The notes beneath the pieces were generated by a model that was not told where the DNA came from, ran no database searches, and saw only the letters and a program-made list of their open reading frames with translations. The position numbers were made by a program, and so were the translations under genes. From Candidatus Eisenbergiella intestinipullorum (GTDB lineage: Bacteria; Bacillota; Clostridia; Lachnospirales; Lachnospiraceae): a stretch of 59,250 bases of DNA. Position 1 is the first letter of the stretch; every line of letters begins with the position of its first letter. The stretch covers positions 1-59,250 of the forward strand of contig DWWH01000061.1 in the NCBI GenBank assembly GCA_019119815.1, written 5' to 3'. Below are positions 17,239 through 26,518 of this stretch, in pieces.

Positions 17239-18156
17239 ATGAGCAGTGCGGTTAGAAAGAAAAGTAAAAAGAATCAGAAACCGTTATCGGAAAGATTTGC
17301 ACCGGTGTTTTTTTTGGCGCCTGCTATAGTGATGCTAATCGCAATTTCCATTATTCCCATTGGGTACTCGTTTTATCTGAGTTTTCAATCATACAATCTG
17401 GCAATGCCGCCCAGTACAAGGCACTTTGTGGGATTGGATAATTATATTGCAATGCTGACAAACGACAATTTTATCGATTCGATCCAATGGACCCTGATCT
17501 TTGCCCTGGTAGTGGTGGTGATAGAAACTGTTTTGGGCTTGCTGATCGCTTCCATGTTGAACAGTGAACTGGCCAATCATTTCGCGGCGCCGTTTAAAAC
17601 ATTGCTGATCATTCCCATGATGGTTGCGGCAGTAGTATCAGCAACAGTCTGGAAGTTGATGTTTTACCCTGTCTATGGCGTGGTCAACAACACATTTGCC
17701 TTACTGGGGCTGCCTCAGGTTAATTGGCTGGGAGAGACGTTTTATGCAAAGATAGCTATCATTATTGTGGAAATATGGATGGCAACTCCTTTCTGCGTTC
17801 TGGTATTTCAAGCGGCACTGAAAACGGTTTCCAGTGAAATGATAGAAGCGGCGAGAGTGGACGGAGCATCAGGTACCCGGATATTTTTCAGTATCACCCT
17901 CCCTACGATCCGTAATTTTGTCGCTCTGGTGGTTTCCATTCGGATCAGTGATGCACTCAGAGCTTTTGATGCGGTGATGCAGTTGACTAACGGAGCACCG
18001 GGAGCATCTACGGAAACCATAGGAACAACGATTTATAAAACAGCGTTTCGTTATAACAATGTGGGCGAAGGCTCTGCCGGGGCATTTATTTTCTTTGTTG
18101 TCGTTTCTATTGTAGCTGTGGTTACCATGATGCTCATGCGAAAGCGAAATGACTGA
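17239..18156 (+). CDS. Sugar ABC transporter permease (MalF/UgpA type)
   Basis: 305 residues with six membrane helices and a basic N-terminal tail. The cytoplasmic EAA loop (EAARVDGA...LP, about residues 203-222), which contacts the ATPase, is intact. It forms the channel with the permease encoded 12 bases downstream. The ATPase is not encoded here; such CUT1 importers commonly borrow a shared MsmX-type ATPase. The ribosome site is AAAGGGGAAATAGAGG. Codon use is AT-rich compared with the flanks. Adjacent GH43 and GH2 genes suggest imported arabinose- or galactose-containing oligosaccharides. Confidence 0.93.
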   Translation: MSSAVRKKSKKNQKPLSERFAPVFFLAPAIVMLIAISIIPIGYSFYLSFQSYNLAMPPSTRHFVGLDNYIAMLTNDNFIDSIQWTLIFALVVVVIETVLGLLIASMLNSELANHFAAPFKTLLIIPMMVAAVVSATVWKLMFYPVYGVVNNTFALLGLPQVNWLGETFYAKIAIIIVEIWMATPFCVLVFQAALKTVSSEMIEAARVDGASGTRIFFSITLPTIRNFVALVVSIRISDALRAFDAVMQLTNGAPGASTETIGTTIYKTAFRYNNVGEGSAGAFIFFVVVSIVAVVTMMLMRKRND

Positions 18157-18168
18157 AAGGAGGAGAAT

Positions 18169-19017
18169 ATGAGAGGCAGACGTTTGAAAAGGAAAAATTT
18201 AGTACAGGCGGGAATTTTTGCAGGCCTGTGTATCTGCAGCTTCTTCTTTATTTTCCCGATTTACTGGTGTGTAACCATGTCCGTCAAATATAAGGAGGAT
18301 ATATTGACGACGGTGCCTCAGTATGTACCGACGCGCGTGACCATGCAAAATTATCTGGAAATTTTTAAAAATTCTCAATTTCCTACCTACCTTTTTAACA
18401 GCGCTGTGATCGCTGTCCTTACGACCCTTCTCTGCGTGGTAGTTGCTTCAATGGCGGGGTTTGGCTTGACTCGTTTTTCGTTCAGAGGGAATAAAGCAGT
18501 ATCACTGGGAATTTATATTATCCGTATGATACCCGGTCTGCTCTATACGATTCCGCTTTATATTATCTATCTGAATATTGGCTTGCTGGATAATAGACTG
18601 GGATTGGTTGTGGCGTACTGTACATTTTCGTTGCCCATGTCGGTCTGGCTGTTCCTTGGGTTTTATGAAGAAGTTCCGAGAGAAATTTATGAGTCGGCAA
18701 GTATAGATGGATGTTCCAGTTACCGAATGTACTGGACAATCGCGCTGCCGCTGGTTCTTCCAAGTATATCTGTGGTTGCAATCCTGTGCTTTATTGGAGC
18801 GTGGAATGAATTTGGCCTTGCTTTGACATTAAGTTTTAAGGATACATCAAAGACTTTGCCAATCGCAATCAACAGCATGATTCAAAGAGACAGGGATACA
18901 CCGTTTGGGTCCATTGCGGCGGCAGGAACGCTGTCAATGGTACCGGCCATTATTCTTTCTTTGACGATGCAGAAATATATCGTAAAAGGTTTTACGGCAG
19001 GAGCGGTGAAAGGGTAA
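18169..19017 (+). CDS. Sugar ABC transporter permease (MalG/UgpE type)
   Basis: 282 residues with six membrane helices. The EAA loop is present (ESASIDGCSSYRMYW, about residues 175-190). The protein ends in KGFTAGAVKG, a typical CUT1 permease tail. It pairs with the upstream permease. The ribosome site is AAAGGAGGAGAAT. A GCTCTGTC/GACAGAGC stem lies between this gene and the binding-protein gene (19053-19084) and may shield the 3' message, helping to make more binding protein than permease. Confidence 0.93.
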   Translation: MRGRRLKRKNLVQAGIFAGLCICSFFFIFPIYWCVTMSVKYKEDILTTVPQYVPTRVTMQNYLEIFKNSQFPTYLFNSAVIAVLTTLLCVVVASMAGFGLTRFSFRGNKAVSLGIYIIRMIPGLLYTIPLYIIYLNIGLLDNRLGLVVAYCTFSLPMSVWLFLGFYEEVPREIYESASIDGCSSYRMYWTIALPLVLPSISVVAILCFIGAWNEFGLALTLSFKDTSKTLPIAINSMIQRDRDTPFGSIAAAGTLSMVPAIILSLTMQKYIVKGFTAGAVKG

Positions 19018-19111
19018 GGTTTCTTTGCTTTTAGAATAAAAAGTGGATGGAGGCTCTGTCGATAGATCCCGGGAGTGACAGAGCTGCTGTATACAACAAA
19101 GGAGGGTTTTT

Positions 19112-20596
19112 ATGAAAAAAAAGATTCTGGCAGTTGCTCTTGCATTGACAATGCTGGGCGGAATGGTGGCATGTGGTAGTTCAGCCTCTACAGAACAGGG
19201 AGGCAGTACAGCGGATGTGCCTGCTGAAACGACGGAAACGGTGGCAGATGCATCAACTGAGCCGGGTACGTCTTCTGAAGAGGAGGCGTCTTCTTCTGAG
19301 GCAAAGGTTGCAGATTATCCCATGCTGGATAATCTGGATCTGGATGGAACTCTGCAGCCAGGCATGTATGAAGGAAAAAAGATTGTAGTAGCGTGCTCAG
19401 GTGCGAATTACGAAAAAGTATTTAAGATATTTGCGTCTTTGTTTAAAGAAATGACGGGAGGGGAAGTGGAAATTCAGTCTTTCCCGGATCAGTTGTTTGA
19501 AAAGGGACAAATGGGACTGAGCAGCAATCAGTTTGACATTGTCTGTATGCCCATTGCATATATTCATTCATTTGCACATGCGGGCTTGCTTACGGATGTG
19601 ACAGAAATGTTGGAAACCATTGCCAGCCCGAGTTATGATGAAGAAGATTTTCTGACCGGTATGTACGATACTTATTCCAGATATGAAGGAATGCAGGTAG
19701 CATTTCCGTTCAAGCCGGATTCCATGGTATTTTTCTACCGTAAGGATTTATTTGAAGATCCCGAACAGCAGGCGGCATTTAAGGAAAAATATGGACGTGA
19801 CCTGACTGTACCGGAAACTCCGGAAGAGATGCTGGAAGTGGCGCAGTTTTTTACAAAGTCCATGAATCCGGATTCCCCTGTTGAGTATGGATATTCAGGT
19901 GTTCTGTCCAAAGGTTCCAGCCGCTTTACATGGTTTAATCATTTGGGCTATTTTGGGGGAAAAGAGCTTAATGATGATTATACGCCGGGCTTTACGGATG
20001 GAAGCGGTGTAGAAGCACTTCAGTTCATGCTGGATCTTGTGGAATGTGCTCCGGAAGAGAGCATTACTTTTGACTGGGACACTGGCAATACCTACTTCGC
20101 GCAGGGAAATGCGGCGATGATGGAGCAATGGCCAGGGCTGTATATGAACTGTGAAGCGGAGGATTCTCCTGTAAAAGGAAAAATCGGATATGGGCTTGTT
20201 CCGGGAGGAAGCCCGTGTTTGGGAGGTTGGGCAATGTCCATCGCGGCAAGCAGCCCTGAACAGGAAATGGCATTCAAATTCTGTGAGCTGGTAACATCTA
20301 AAGACGGCGAATATATTAAAGCACCTATTGAGATGGATCCCTGCCGGGCTTCCAATTATGAACGCGATATTTTCTTGGAGCTTGGAAATCCTGTATATGA
20401 TGCGCTGAAAGCTAATCTGGCTGTGGCTTCCCAGTTGGCGGATACGGATGTTCCTTACGTGTCGGCCCAGGTAGGAGATATTGAAGAGGTAGCAATCCAG
20501 TCGGCACTGGCAGGAGAGATTACGGCTGAAGAAGCCGTCAATCAGATTGCGGAAGAGATGACGAATGTGATTGACAGCATCAAGGACGATCTGTGA
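19112..20596 (+). CDS. Sugar ABC transporter substrate-binding lipoprotein
   Basis: 494 residues. The signal peptide has a lipobox ending at Cys21 (MVACGSS), followed by a Ser/Thr/Glu-rich linker to about residue 70, so it is a surface lipoprotein tethered to the membrane. The body is an extracellular solute-binding protein family 1 fold. It shares FYRKDL and a DSP-x-x-YGY pattern with the second binding protein at 30838, so the two systems look paralogous. The ligand is unknown; neighbours suggest pectic-side-chain oligosaccharides. The ribosome site is AAAGGAGGG. Confidence 0.92.
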   Translation: MKKKILAVALALTMLGGMVACGSSASTEQGGSTADVPAETTETVADASTEPGTSSEEEASSSEAKVADYPMLDNLDLDGTLQPGMYEGKKIVVACSGANYEKVFKIFASLFKEMTGGEVEIQSFPDQLFEKGQMGLSSNQFDIVCMPIAYIHSFAHAGLLTDVTEMLETIASPSYDEEDFLTGMYDTYSRYEGMQVAFPFKPDSMVFFYRKDLFEDPEQQAAFKEKYGRDLTVPETPEEMLEVAQFFTKSMNPDSPVEYGYSGVLSKGSSRFTWFNHLGYFGGKELNDDYTPGFTDGSGVEALQFMLDLVECAPEESITFDWDTGNTYFAQGNAAMMEQWPGLYMNCEAEDSPVKGKIGYGLVPGGSPCLGGWAMSIAASSPEQEMAFKFCELVTSKDGEYIKAPIEMDPCRASNYERDIFLELGNPVYDALKANLAVASQLADTDVPYVSAQVGDIEEVAIQSALAGEITAEEAVNQIAEEMTNVIDSIKDDL

Positions 20597-20605
20597 GTGA
20601 TCTTT

Positions 20606-20633
20606 GGGCTGCGTGTATGCGCAGCCCTTTTTT
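20606..20633 (+). terminator. Terminator or attenuator between binding protein and GH43
   Basis: GGGCTGCG / CGCAGCCC with a 6-base loop and six T. Transcription probably drops here, so the downstream hydrolases are made at lower levels than the binding protein. Confidence 0.85.
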
Positions 20634-20687
20634 AAAATAATAGAGGAAAGGCTGTGCACGATACTATGACAAATAGGGAGGGACTGT

Positions 20688-22913
20688 ATGATGAGACAGT
20701 ACAAAAATCCGATCTGTCTGCCCAAACAGGGAGAAAGCGGAACCAAAACGGAATGGGCAGGTGTGGGAGATCCGTTCGTTTACAGATTTAATGGAAAATT
20801 CTATCTGTATCCGTCGGCAGGTAAAGAGGGGATCATCGCATGGGAGTCGGAAGACCTGATAGAATGGCACTGTGTGGGGAAAGTGTCGGATGATCCTGCT
20901 TTAAGCTATGCCTATGCGCCGGAAATCTTTTACTTTAACGGAACTTTTTATCTGATCACATCCCCGAAGGGAGAGGGACATTATCTGTATACGTCAGGCA
21001 GTCCGGTAGGACCGTTTGTACGTCTTACGGATAATCTGGGATTTACGATTGACGGCTCCATGTTTGCAGATGACGATGGGACTCTCTACTTTTTCCGTGC
21101 GGGGAATCCATCTATCTATGCGCATAAAATGGAAAGAAACGGTAAAATTCATGAGGGGATAGAGCTGTACGGGACGTCAATGGGACATTGGACAGAGGGG
21201 CCCGGAGTGCTGAAACGTGGTGGCCGCTACTATATGACGATGACAGGAAATCATCTGCTTTCCAGAGGGTACCGGATTGATTATGCGGTGAGCGAAGATG
21301 GGCCGATGGGTCCATGGAAGATGCCACGCAATAAGACTTTGCTGGTAAATACCGATTATGAAACGGGAAGCCTTGGGCATTCGTCCAGTGTGATAGGCCC
21401 GGATCTGGACAGTTACTGGATTTTTTATCATAGTTATCCTGTAAGTCGAAAGGGAGAACGGAATGGGCGTAACTCTCGAATGGACCGGCTGCTCTTTCCC
21501 GGAGATGAAATGGTAGTGAGCGGACCTTCCCAGGGAGAATGTCCGGCACCGGAAAGAGCGGACTTTTATGGATGGTGTGATAGAAAGGAGGATGCTGTCC
21601 GGTTTCGGTTTGAGGGGGAAAGAATTCTCTCTGAAAAGGAAATGGGGAGAAATGGAACGGCAGAAGTCACTCTGGTTCCGGGAAAAGAAGGAGAAGTGCT
21701 GTTTGCTTTCCGGGGAGAAGAGGAATATATTGGAATATCCTGTATGAACGGAAAGTTTACCGTCCGGATGCACAGAGGAGAGATACAGGAATGCCTGCTG
21801 GATAAGGCATTGTTTGAGGGCTTTCGGATGGATGTCATGCATACGCTGCGGATAGAAGCTGCACCGGAAGAAACGCGTTTCCTGGTTGATATGATGCTGC
21901 AGGGGATAACCGGACCGGTGGATGCAAGAGGAGCGATCGGGACAGTTCATGCCATGAATACGTCTTTCTGTGCATTTCACGGGCAGGTAGGACAGTCTGG
22001 AGACCGTCTGCATTACAATCATATTCCCGGGACGGTATATGCGCTTCTTTCTATGCCAGGAACAAACGGAGAAGTTTATACAGGGATAGATGGACAGAAG
22101 TATCTGCTGCTGCGGGCAGGAGAGAAAATACGTTTTCGGTTGAATGTGGAACAGGAAGGGGAATACCATGTTCAGGCTCTGATCCAGGCATTTGGAAATG
22201 CCAGCATTACATGGGAATTCCAGGGGGGGACCTTTCAATCAGAATATGGCAGAATGGAATGCATGAGAAGAAAAGAAGCCGGAAGGATCTGGCTTTCACG
22301 CGGAATACAGGAATGCAGCGCGACGGTAGAGCGGGGTGAGCTTCTTTGGTACAGCGTTGATCTGTTTCCGGCGTTGGAGCCGGAAAACGGAGAATATGCC
22401 GGTCTGGAGCTCTGCCATAAAGCGGATCAGATTGAAGGGGACATCAGCATAGACCGCAAGGAGGGAATGCAGATGGACCGCCGCGGACAGGTTTTATCCC
22501 GGTTCGGAGAACGGTTCCATGCAGACGGCTTTATAGAAGCAGACCTTTTGTTTTATGAACTGGATCATAACTGTCCGGCAGGTCTTTTTCTCAGAGTGAG
22601 TGAAGATTCCAGCTATCCGGCTCAGATACAGGTAGGGCACAGAGGATATTTCGCGGGTTTTGACGGCAATGAAATGTTTATCTGGAGGATGGATTTTGGG
22701 AAAAAAGAGCTGTGGCGCCAACGTTGTCCGATAATACCCTGGAAGGAATATCATATCCGGATGGAAATACGGGAGGGTCGGATTACGGTTTGGGTAGATG
22801 GAGTCAGGATTGTTTCCATTGTAGAGGCCGATCCGCTTCCTTATGGGCGTTCGGGAGTCGGATCCTTTGGAGCAAGGATTCTTGTAGAAAAAGTGAGATA
22901 TGAATTGAGGTGA
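20688..22913 (+). CDS. Glycoside hydrolase family 43 protein with C-terminal accessory domains
   Basis: 741 residues. The five-bladed propeller covers about residues 15-300. Candidate catalytic residues are Asp28 (general base, GVGDPF), Asp122 (pKa modulator, TIDGS) and Glu170 (general acid, WTEGPG). About 440 C-terminal residues follow; they look like beta-sandwich or concanavalin-like modules that may bind substrate. There is no signal peptide, so it acts in the cytoplasm on imported oligosaccharides. GH43 enzymes are mostly alpha-L-arabinofuranosidases, beta-xylosidases or exo-galactanases, and the activity here is open. The stop lies five bases before the GH2 start, so the two are translationally coupled. 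Confidence 0.88.
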   Translation: MMRQYKNPICLPKQGESGTKTEWAGVGDPFVYRFNGKFYLYPSAGKEGIIAWESEDLIEWHCVGKVSDDPALSYAYAPEIFYFNGTFYLITSPKGEGHYLYTSGSPVGPFVRLTDNLGFTIDGSMFADDDGTLYFFRAGNPSIYAHKMERNGKIHEGIELYGTSMGHWTEGPGVLKRGGRYYMTMTGNHLLSRGYRIDYAVSEDGPMGPWKMPRNKTLLVNTDYETGSLGHSSSVIGPDLDSYWIFYHSYPVSRKGERNGRNSRMDRLLFPGDEMVVSGPSQGECPAPERADFYGWCDRKEDAVRFRFEGERILSEKEMGRNGTAEVTLVPGKEGEVLFAFRGEEEYIGISCMNGKFTVRMHRGEIQECLLDKALFEGFRMDVMHTLRIEAAPEETRFLVDMMLQGITGPVDARGAIGTVHAMNTSFCAFHGQVGQSGDRLHYNHIPGTVYALLSMPGTNGEVYTGIDGQKYLLLRAGEKIRFRLNVEQEGEYHVQALIQAFGNASITWEFQGGTFQSEYGRMECMRRKEAGRIWLSRGIQECSATVERGELLWYSVDLFPALEPENGEYAGLELCHKADQIEGDISIDRKEGMQMDRRGQVLSRFGERFHADGFIEADLLFYELDHNCPAGLFLRVSEDSSYPAQIQVGHRGYFAGFDGNEMFIWRMDFGKKELWRQRCPIIPWKEYHIRMEIREGRITVWVDGVRIVSIVEADPLPYGRSGVGSFGARILVEKVRYELR

Positions 22914-22918
22914 AACGT

Positions 22919-25900
22919 ATGCTGCAGGATCATTTCAGCAATAAACAGTTGGATCCATCTTTATGGCAATTTTGCAATATGACCACACCATGCCTGGAAG
23001 TGCCGCATTTGGTTGGGGATTCCTGCATTGCTCTTCCGGAGCATGATATGTGGAATGAAGGGAACTGTCTTCTGAGCCGGCCATGGCTGCAGGAAGAGAG
23101 TTGTGTAGCGGCCGAATTTACAGGCTGGGACGAAGAATGCACAGGATGTGCTGTGGGTTTTTATGCGGGCGACGGCTCTTTTGAAAAATATGTGCTTCTG
23201 GCTGCTACGGAAGAATGGATTGAACTGCGCGTCCATTCCGGAAGTCAGAATGGAGAATCTTTTATGAGCGCAGGGCAGCCTAAATGGCTGGTAGTATCCA
23301 AAGCGCCATGGAATAAAAGTCTGCCGGTGCGGCTGACTCTGGAACGAAACGGCAGACATTATACTGCCAGACTGGACGATAAAAGACTGCTGGAAGCGGA
23401 GATACCGGAAATCGAAGGAGATGCCCGAATGATGGTAAAGGCATTGTCCTGGAAGGAAAGATTTGAACCTTGCTATGCGTATCTGGATTGGGCCATGATG
23501 GAAGGCGTGGCGCCGACCTGCCGGGTGACTGGACAGATTCTGGATGAAGAGGGAAAACCGTTGGCTGGCGCGGGCATACATCTGGCAGGATCTGATGAAT
23601 TTTTTACACTGTGCGATCAGGATGGAACATTTGAACTGGAACGGGTGCCGCGTGGAAATCATGTACTCATTGCGGCGGCGGAGGACTATGTTTTTTCGAG
23701 AAAAGATATTTTCTGTGTACCCGGAGAAAAGAATGAGTTCTGCGTGATCATGCGGAAACAGACTGTAGAAAATATGCCCCGGAAGGAATATAATAATCCG
23801 TTGTTTAACCGCAGTGAACATGGTTGGCTTTCTCTCAACGGAACCTGGCAGTTTCAGTTCGATCCGGAAGATAGAGGGGTAAAGGAACATTGGTATGAAA
23901 GGCAGTCACCGCAGTATGATCGCCATATCCGGGTGCCGTTTTCCTGGGCCTCTCTGATGGGATTTGGGGAAGAGCATCTTGCATGCGGAAAAAATCTGCA
24001 TGAAATGAATACCCAGTTTAATAATTACCATATTACAGGCGAACGTGCCTGGTATCGGAGAGAATTCCGTGTGCCTGACAGTTTCCCCAAAGGGGAACAT
24101 GTCATTCTGCATATCGGTGCAAGCTCGAATGTTACTTATGTATGGCTGGATGGCCGCTATATGGGGATGCGTGAGGATGAATACAGTGATCTGGAATTTG
24201 ACCTGGGGATCCTGGAGCCTGATTCAATCCATACTCTGGCAGTGAAAGTCTGGTTCCCTCACGACATTTATTCTCATAATATGGGAAAACAAATCTTCTG
24301 GTTTTCCAGTGCACCAGGAATTTGGCAGAGTGTATGGATAGAACCTCGCTCAGAAGAGTATATGACCAGCCTGCTCCTGACGCCGGAGCTGAAGTTTGAA
24401 AACGGAACATGTTCGCGGGCAGTTGTAAATGTGGAAGCGGAGGCAAAGGCAAAGGTTGGATCGGATGGCGTGGTATACCTGACATTAACGGCACCGGAGA
24501 ATGGACGGATCTATCAGACTGAAATTTTTCTGCGGGAAGGTAGGGGGAAAGGCAAGATTCTGATCGAGGACCCGGTGCTTTGGGAATATAGACATGGCCG
24601 GCTGTATGAAGCAGAAGCGGAGCTGATAATAAAGGACAGAGTATCGGATCAGGTACGGAGCTATGTCGGGCTGCGCAAAGTGGAAACCAGGTGGTTACCC
24701 GGACATGGGCCTGAAGACACTTCGGATCCCCTGGAACAGTATCAGTATATCTATCTGAATGACAAACCATTTTATGTGATCGGTGTACTGGATCAGGGAT
24801 ATAATGCGTTTGGCATTTATACTTACCGAAGTCTGGGAGAGGAAGGTGAGGAAGGAAAGCGTGGATCGATTCGTTATGATATTGACCGGACATTAGCATA
24901 TGGATACAATCTGTCACGCATGCATATCAAAGAGAACGAGCCGCTGTGGTATGCGGAGTGTGATAAAAGGGGGCTGCTGGTATGGACGGAACATCCGGGA
25001 AATTTTTATGCAACGCCGGAAGATCCCCGGTGGCAGGCAGCTTACCGGAGAGAGCTTGATGGTATGCTGAGGCGTCTTCACAACCATCCGAGTATAGTGA
25101 TTGTCTCCACGATCAATGAATCCTGGGGGGTGGAAGGCCGACATGTGAGCACGCCGTGGGAAAATGAACTCAGATACTGCTTCCTTCGGGATATGGCTTT
25201 TCAGGCAAAAAAAAGATGGCCGCATGTACTGGTCTGTGATAATTCAGGATTTGGGAAAACAGAGGCCGGAGAGATTAATGACTTTCATTACTATCCTGCA
25301 GATCATCAGGAGGCTAAGAAACGCTGGGAGCAGCTGATGCAGGACTGCTATCCGGGATCGATTTACAATTATATCAATCATGCGCACGGACCTTTCTGCA
25401 CGGGAGAAGCGGTACAGACTGGAAAGCCTATTCTGATCAGTGAATTTCTGCACATTAACGGGATTGACATGCAGCTGCGTATGTTCCAAAAGATTGCAGG
25501 GTATCTGCGTATGAATGTGGCTTCCCATGAGATGGAGGATTCAGGGCCATTAACTGCAGAACGTTATGAACGAGATTATGGTTATGTGGATCACTGTATG
25601 AAGCCTTTGGGATATGATATGGTGAACAATATGGATATGGTGGTGCCGGATTGCAACCGGATTGAATATGTCCGTCCGGGAGAAAGGATAGAGATTGAGC
25701 TGTATACCTCCCATTTCTCATGGAAGGTGTGGAAGAATCCGGTACTTCATATTACTGTTACAGGAATCGATCTTCTGGGCCGTTATGTGGAAAATATGGA
25801 TACGCAGATTCGGCCAATTCATCAGAATATATTTACTGTGGAGAAACAGGAAGCATTTGCCTTCACTGTGCCTGAAAGAATAAGAGGAGCTTATATTTTC

Positions 25901-26518
25901 TTTTATGTGGAGGATGGAGATGAGATCCTTTGCAGAAATTATATCCAGCTGTTTATTGAAGATGCAGATACGGAGAACCGGAAAGAAGAAATTTCGATAG
26001 CGCCCTGTTCTTTCCGTCAGGCGTCAGGTGACTATGTCCAGATCATTGAGGAAAGAGATGGAATATGTACTGTTTGCATATACGGAAAAGGTAAACTAAA
26101 TTATGAACTGGAACTTGAGGAGGATCTTAAATCCGCTGTACTGGTGCTGGAAGCTGGAGCGAGAGAAGGGAAGAATGCCGTCCAGGTGACGGATGAAAAG
26201 AAGTTCGGGACACAGATAGAAATTTTCTGGGATGATATTTGTTTCAAAACGATTACGCCACAAGATGATCCATCGGATGAAAGGGCTTTGTTCTCCAATG
26301 GTATTCAGGGCGGGAAACCGTATAGTTATCGTAATACCGGACGGCTGGGATATGGTGAAAGATTTGAAGTGGCAATTCCTCAAGCAGTTCTGACGAAGGG
26401 AAGACATACGCTTTCCTTTGGCTGCAAAGAAGGAGGTATGACGATCTATGGGCGTTATACAGGGCGCTATGGTTTTGATCCGACCATTCTTTTTAAAAAG
26501 GCTGATTCGGCCCTTTAA
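22919..26518 (+). CDS. Large glycoside hydrolase family 2 protein with N-terminal accessory domains
   Basis: 1199 residues. Order: concanavalin-like domain (about 1-190), carboxypeptidase-regulatory-like beta-sandwich (about 199-285), GH2 sugar-binding jelly roll (about 294-475), Ig-like domain, TIM barrel (about 600-890) and C-terminal beta domains. The acid/base is Glu734 in INESWG and the nucleophile is probably Glu842 in LISEFLHING. The start at 22919 follows GAGGTGA; a GTG three codons earlier overlaps that site. There is no signal peptide. GH2 members include beta-galactosidases, beta-glucuronidases and beta-mannosidases, and the specificity is unresolved. It is co-transcribed with the GH43 gene. 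Its 3' end overlaps the convergent regulator gene by 26 bp. Confidence 0.9.
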   Translation: MLQDHFSNKQLDPSLWQFCNMTTPCLEVPHLVGDSCIALPEHDMWNEGNCLLSRPWLQEESCVAAEFTGWDEECTGCAVGFYAGDGSFEKYVLLAATEEWIELRVHSGSQNGESFMSAGQPKWLVVSKAPWNKSLPVRLTLERNGRHYTARLDDKRLLEAEIPEIEGDARMMVKALSWKERFEPCYAYLDWAMMEGVAPTCRVTGQILDEEGKPLAGAGIHLAGSDEFFTLCDQDGTFELERVPRGNHVLIAAAEDYVFSRKDIFCVPGEKNEFCVIMRKQTVENMPRKEYNNPLFNRSEHGWLSLNGTWQFQFDPEDRGVKEHWYERQSPQYDRHIRVPFSWASLMGFGEEHLACGKNLHEMNTQFNNYHITGERAWYRREFRVPDSFPKGEHVILHIGASSNVTYVWLDGRYMGMREDEYSDLEFDLGILEPDSIHTLAVKVWFPHDIYSHNMGKQIFWFSSAPGIWQSVWIEPRSEEYMTSLLLTPELKFENGTCSRAVVNVEAEAKAKVGSDGVVYLTLTAPENGRIYQTEIFLREGRGKGKILIEDPVLWEYRHGRLYEAEAELIIKDRVSDQVRSYVGLRKVETRWLPGHGPEDTSDPLEQYQYIYLNDKPFYVIGVLDQGYNAFGIYTYRSLGEEGEEGKRGSIRYDIDRTLAYGYNLSRMHIKENEPLWYAECDKRGLLVWTEHPGNFYATPEDPRWQAAYRRELDGMLRRLHNHPSIVIVSTINESWGVEGRHVSTPWENELRYCFLRDMAFQAKKRWPHVLVCDNSGFGKTEAGEINDFHYYPADHQEAKKRWEQLMQDCYPGSIYNYINHAHGPFCTGEAVQTGKPILISEFLHINGIDMQLRMFQKIAGYLRMNVASHEMEDSGPLTAERYERDYGYVDHCMKPLGYDMVNNMDMVVPDCNRIEYVRPGERIEIELYTSHFSWKVWKNPVLHITVTGIDLLGRYVENMDTQIRPIHQNIFTVEKQEAFAFTVPERIRGAYIFFYVEDGDEILCRNYIQLFIEDADTENRKEEISIAPCSFRQASGDYVQIIEERDGICTVCIYGKGKLNYELELEEDLKSAVLVLEAGAREGKNAVQVTDEKKFGTQIEIFWDDICFKTITPQDDPSDERALFSNGIQGGKPYSYRNTGRLGYGERFEVAIPQAVLTKGRHTLSFGCKEGGMTIYGRYTGRYGFDPTILFKKADSAL

